Shown: one piece after another, positions 6,442 to 8,418 of the stretch | How the letters are laid out: each line of letters opens with the position of its first letter | How positions within the stretch are numbered: position 1 is the stretch's first letter | Source of the DNA: JBIOJB01 sp044450465 | Lineage (GTDB): Bacteria; Chloroflexota; Dormibacteria; Dormibacterales; Dormibacteraceae | Length of the DNA stretch: 8,418 nt | Direction of reading: 5' to 3' | NCBI GenBank assembly: GCA_044450465.1 | Contig: JBIOJB010000118.1 | Span: 1 to 8,418 of the forward strand | Made by a program: the position numbers and the translations under genes | Notes under the pieces: generated by a model | What the model was told of the DNA's origin: nothing | Databases searched by the model: none | Seen by the model: the letters and a program-made list of their open reading frames with translations, nothing else

Positions 6442-6486
6442 CTGTTAACCGCAAGGTTCAGGGTTCGAATCCCTGGTCCGGAGCCA
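6442..6486 (+). tRNA. 3' half of tRNA-Asn(GTT), probable att site
   Basis: The segment begins in an anticodon loop (CTGTTAA, anticodon GTT). It continues with the 3' anticodon stem CCGCA and a short variable loop. A perfect T-arm follows (CAGGG, TTCGAAT, CCCTG), then the 3' acceptor strand GTCCGGA, discriminator G and encoded CCA. The 5' half is missing: no TCCGGAC acceptor strand lies upstream, and the bases before the loop (GCGAT) do not pair with CCGCA. It is therefore not a working tRNA. A 45-base identity block from the anticodon loop to the 3' end is the typical footprint of tyrosine-integrase insertion into a tRNA gene. Confidence 0.8.
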
Positions 6487-6789
6487 ATTTCGAATTTGAA
6501 ATCGAGCCCGCCGCATGAGCATTCAGCCGGGCTTACTACAACCAGTTGTAGTAAGCCAGCGACGCCAACCCCGGCTTGAGACATCAGGGTGGCGCTTGTC
6601 TGTATCCGGTTTAAGCGCTTAGTCTCTTGCAGTGAGCGTCGAGCCTCCCCCTCCGCCGCAGAGCGCCAAGAAGAAGTAATTCGCCTTATTTCATTTCTTG
6701 GTTTACCCCACACGTTCTCGCCGCACAACTACCATCGACAAGATGCCCTGTGACTTGTACAGCGACGGGCGCTCCCCACTGGGGTTCCG
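6487..6789. other. Non-coding stretch between the tRNA fragment and the oxidoreductase gene
   Basis: About 300 bases hold no convincing gene. They contain the palindrome at 6530-6557. A short open tail at 6623-6679 ends in PPPPPQSAKKK and a TAA, and could be the last codons of a lost gene. I see no clear -35/-10 pair or strong ribosome binding site before the ATG at 6790. Confidence 0.5.
6530..6557. repeat. Near-perfect palindrome, 13-bp arms, 2-base spacer
   Basis: GGCTTACTACAAC (6530-6542) and GTTGTAGTAAGCC (6545-6557) are exact reverse complements separated by CA. It lies 43 bases after the tRNA fragment. No T-run follows, so a standard intrinsic terminator is doubtful. A dimeric-protein operator, or a hairpin that once ended the tRNA transcript, is possible. 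Confidence 0.75.
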
Positions 6790-7989
6790 ATGAGGCTGTC
6801 CGGCGAAAGCGTCGATGCATCGGCCGGCGTCACGGGTCGTGGACTCCTCCGGGCGGCCGTCGTCGGGGCGGGTTTCGTTGGACCACATCATGTCGATGCG
6901 GTTCGCCGCACCGGATATGCCGACGTGAAAGTCATCGTTGGCTCGGACCCCACTCGGACGGCTCTGCGTGCCGCCCAGCTTGGGGTCAACCATTGGACAA
7001 CGGACTTCGAAGCCGTTTGCGGCGATCCTCAGATCGACGTGATTCATGTTTGCACTCCCAATGAGAGTCATGTCGCTCTCGCCAGAGCTGTGCTTGAGGC
7101 CAGAAAACACCTTGTGCTCGAGAAGCCGATCGCGCTCGATCTCGCTGGCGCGTCCGATCTGGTCCGACTCGCTGCACGGTCGAACAAGCACGCCATGACC
7201 GTACTCACCTATCGCGGCTACCCGATGGTTCGGCAGGCTCGCGACTTGGTCGCGGCCGGCGAGCTTGGGCAGCCACGGCTGGTCCGCGGGGGGTACGTCC
7301 AGGACTGGTTAGCCGACCCGTCTGCTTACAACTGGCGAATTGACCCTGCGGTCGGAGGGCCGTCTCGTGCGGTGGCCGACATCGGGACGCATTGGTTCGA
7401 CACAGTTGAGTTCATTAGTGGCTTGCGCGTCAGTTCGGTGGTTGCGGACTTTGCAACATTTATCCCAATCAGGATGCGACCGCTTGAGCACCTTGCGGCA
7501 TTTGCGACGAGCTCGGGTCCGGGTGAGCCGTTGGATGTTCACTCCGAGGACGCCGCCACAATCCTCCTACGCTTCGCTGGTGGCGCACGGGCCGCTTGCG
7601 TGCTCAGTCAGATCAGCACCGGTAGAAAGAATGCGTTCACGGTCGAGATCGACGGCTCGGATCGGTCGCTAGCCTGGGATCAAGAGCTTCCCGAGCGGCT
7701 GTGGCTCAGGGGTCGACTGGAGGCACGCATGCTCGTCCGGGACCCGGGATCAAATCACTCGAATTCTGGTATCCCGTCACTACCCGCGGGTCACCCCGAA
7801 GGCTGGGGAGACGCGTTGCGCGACCTGTTGCGTCCGTTCTACGCGGCGGTGGCCGCAGGTGACCCGAACGCCTCTGGCGTTTATGACTATCCGACACTTA
7901 AGGATGGTGCCCGGAGTATCGCCTTCGTTGAAGCGGCACTTGCTTCGAGCAGCGCGCAAGCGTGGACCCCAATCTCAGACGTCGTCTAA
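6790..7989 (+). CDS. Gfo/Idh/MocA family oxidoreductase
   Basis: This 399-residue NAD(P)-dependent sugar, inositol or related dehydrogenase has the two-domain Gfo/Idh/MocA fold. The N-terminal Rossmann domain shows GAGFVG at 26-31 and CTPNESH at 88-94. The EKP motif at 111-113 carries the conserved lysine. The C-terminal domain has NWRIDP, then GGPSRAVADIGTHWFD at 189-204, with D197 and H201 at the usual catalytic positions. Length fits the family. About 18 residues precede the Rossmann strand, so a later start is possible, but no in-frame ATG or GTG lies close before the fold. The substrate cannot be told, and no transporter or sugar gene is beside it. It stands alone with no link to the sulfur operon, on the far side of the tRNA fragment. 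The frame stays open after its TAA into a kinase remnant. Confidence 0.88.
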   Translation: MRLSGESVDASAGVTGRGLLRAAVVGAGFVGPHHVDAVRRTGYADVKVIVGSDPTRTALRAAQLGVNHWTTDFEAVCGDPQIDVIHVCTPNESHVALARAVLEARKHLVLEKPIALDLAGASDLVRLAARSNKHAMTVLTYRGYPMVRQARDLVAAGELGQPRLVRGGYVQDWLADPSAYNWRIDPAVGGPSRAVADIGTHWFDTVEFISGLRVSSVVADFATFIPIRMRPLEHLAAFATSSGPGEPLDVHSEDAATILLRFAGGARAACVLSQISTGRKNAFTVEIDGSDRSLAWDQELPERLWLRGRLEARMLVRDPGSNHSNSGIPSLPAGHPEGWGDALRDLLRPFYAAVAAGDPNASGVYDYPTLKDGARSIAFVEAALASSSAQAWTPISDVV

Positions 7990-8187
7990 AACGACCTCGA
8001 TAGTGCTCACCGACCGGCCTATGGCAATGATCCAGAAGCATTCCTAAGCGAGCAGCGAGTGGTTCGGGCGCCTCTCTTTCGGGCCGTCAGCCAGATCGTG
8101 GTCAATGTTGACCAGCTGACTGTCGAGGCAGCGGCTGAGGCGATCTGGTCGGGACTTCGCCGTTGGCCTTCCGAGCCGACGACCTAG
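7990..8187 (+). pseudogene. Shikimate kinase-like C-terminal remnant
   Basis: Directly after the oxidoreductase stop, in the same frame, 65 codons read HRPAYGNDPEAFLSEQ, then RAPLFRAVSQIVVNVDQL, then TVEAAAEAIWSGL before a TAG. This follows the shikimate-kinase C-terminus: the RP lid segment, the R.PLY..A helix with its conserved arginine, the VD.D strand, and the final EE..I helix. The P-loop and the first ~100 residues are absent, and no suitable start codon precedes it, so it cannot be an active kinase. It is probably the 3' end of an aroK-like gene cut off by a deletion or insertion. Confidence 0.65.
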
Positions 8188-8292
8188 AGGAATCGGCTCG
8201 CGCGCGTCCAGCTATATGTTGGTCGCACTATGTGTTGGTAGCACTGCCAGAGCCGCCGATGCTCTTGATAGTGGATTCTTCTGCCTATCCGG
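8188..8292. other. Non-coding segment between kinase remnant and transposase end
   Basis: It holds an imperfect tandem repeat, TATGTTGGTCGCAC then TATGTGTTGGTAGCAC (8215-8244). The end of the insertion element whose transposase starts to the right should lie here, but I cannot fix its terminal inverted repeat without the other end. Confidence 0.4.
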
Positions 8293-8418
8293 TTAGCTCC
8301 GCAAGGCCAGGTTTGGGTCTCGGACCTCTTCATAAGTGGTTGGAGCTAGGCGGCTGCCGAGGCCGAGCAGGGTCTGAAAGGCAGCCATGGGCGTGCGCCG
8401 GCGGTTGAACCGGAAGAC
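8293..8418 (-). CDS. IS1595-family (ISXO2-like) transposase, C-terminal part
   Basis: Read from the right edge on the - strand, 41 residues run FRFNRRRTPMAAFQTLLGLG, then a TTYEEV segment, to a TAA at 8293-8295. The FRFNRR block followed by AFQTLLG and a TTY motif is the typical C-terminus of ISXO2-like DDE transposases of the IS1595 family. The catalytic core and 5' end lie outside the window, so activity cannot be judged. It marks an insertion sequence next to the kinase remnant and may have caused its truncation. Confidence 0.72.
   Translation of the reverse strand, partial: VFRFNRRRTPMAAFQTLLGLGSRLAPTTYEEVRDPNLALRS

Noticed and set aside
6411..6486. A complete tRNA-Asn
   Set aside because: The bases where the acceptor and anticodon 5' strands should be do not pair with the 3' half, so only the fragment is called.
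6396..6728. 110-residue - strand frame crossing the tRNA fragment
   Set aside because: Its GIRTLNLAVNRS segment is just antisense translation of the tRNA 3' end, a known source of false genes.
8352..8386. Inverted repeat GGCTGCC/GGCAGCC with a 21-base loop, as a terminator
   Set aside because: It lies inside the transposase coding frame and has no T-run.
8387..8418. A gene start MGVRRRLNRK on the + strand at the right edge
   Set aside because: The opposite strand here encodes a recognisable IS1595 transposase C-terminus.
1..8418. CRISPR array, rRNA, riboswitch
   Set aside because: No regularly spaced long repeats, rRNA signature or riboswitch core was seen on either strand.

Overview
The window is GC-rich, bacterial-looking DNA. 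A tightly packed sulfur-oxidation and lipoate-assembly operon lies on the left (1 to about 6100). A junction of mobile-element and gene debris lies on the right (about 6100 to 8418). GC content, coding density and the overlapping ATGA starts fit an actinobacterial or chloroflexotal genome, but no phylogenetic marker in the window settles the taxon.

Left region, all on the + strand. The order is: an HdrC-like iron-sulfur subunit; a 44-codon remnant or mini-version of a DUF59/MIP18 domain; a lipoate-ligase/octanoyltransferase-family protein; a GcvH-like lipoate-binding protein (LbpA type); a first radical SAM enzyme; a long lipoate ligase with an LplB-like C-terminal domain (sLpl(AB) type); a second radical SAM enzyme; and a TauE/SafE membrane protein. 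Neighbouring genes overlap by 1 to 8 bases, except that the last radical SAM gene and tauE overlap by 104 bases as annotated. This is the gene content of the sulfur-oxidizing heterodisulfide-reductase-like (sHdr) pathway. LbpA is its dedicated lipoyl carrier. The ligase would load octanoate or lipoate on LbpA, the LipS1/LipS2-type pair would insert the two sulfurs, the sHdr complex (here only its HdrC end) would oxidise sulfane sulfur to sulfite, and TauE would export the sulfite.

Junction, 6100 to 6790. No convincing gene is seen. There are five to six 10-bp direct repeats (6361-6420), then the 3' half of a tRNA-Asn including CCA (6442-6486) with no matching 5' half, then a nearly perfect 13-bp-arm palindrome (6530-6557). 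This is what the end of an element integrated in a tRNA gene looks like. The missing 5' half puts the element on the left, so the sHdr/lipoate operon may lie inside a tRNA-Asn genomic island.

Right region, 6790 to 8418. One intact Gfo/Idh/MocA-family oxidoreductase is followed in the same frame by a shikimate-kinase C-terminal remnant. The 3' end of an IS1595-family transposase then runs in from the right on the - strand. Together these suggest an accessory region shaped by repeated insertion and deletion.
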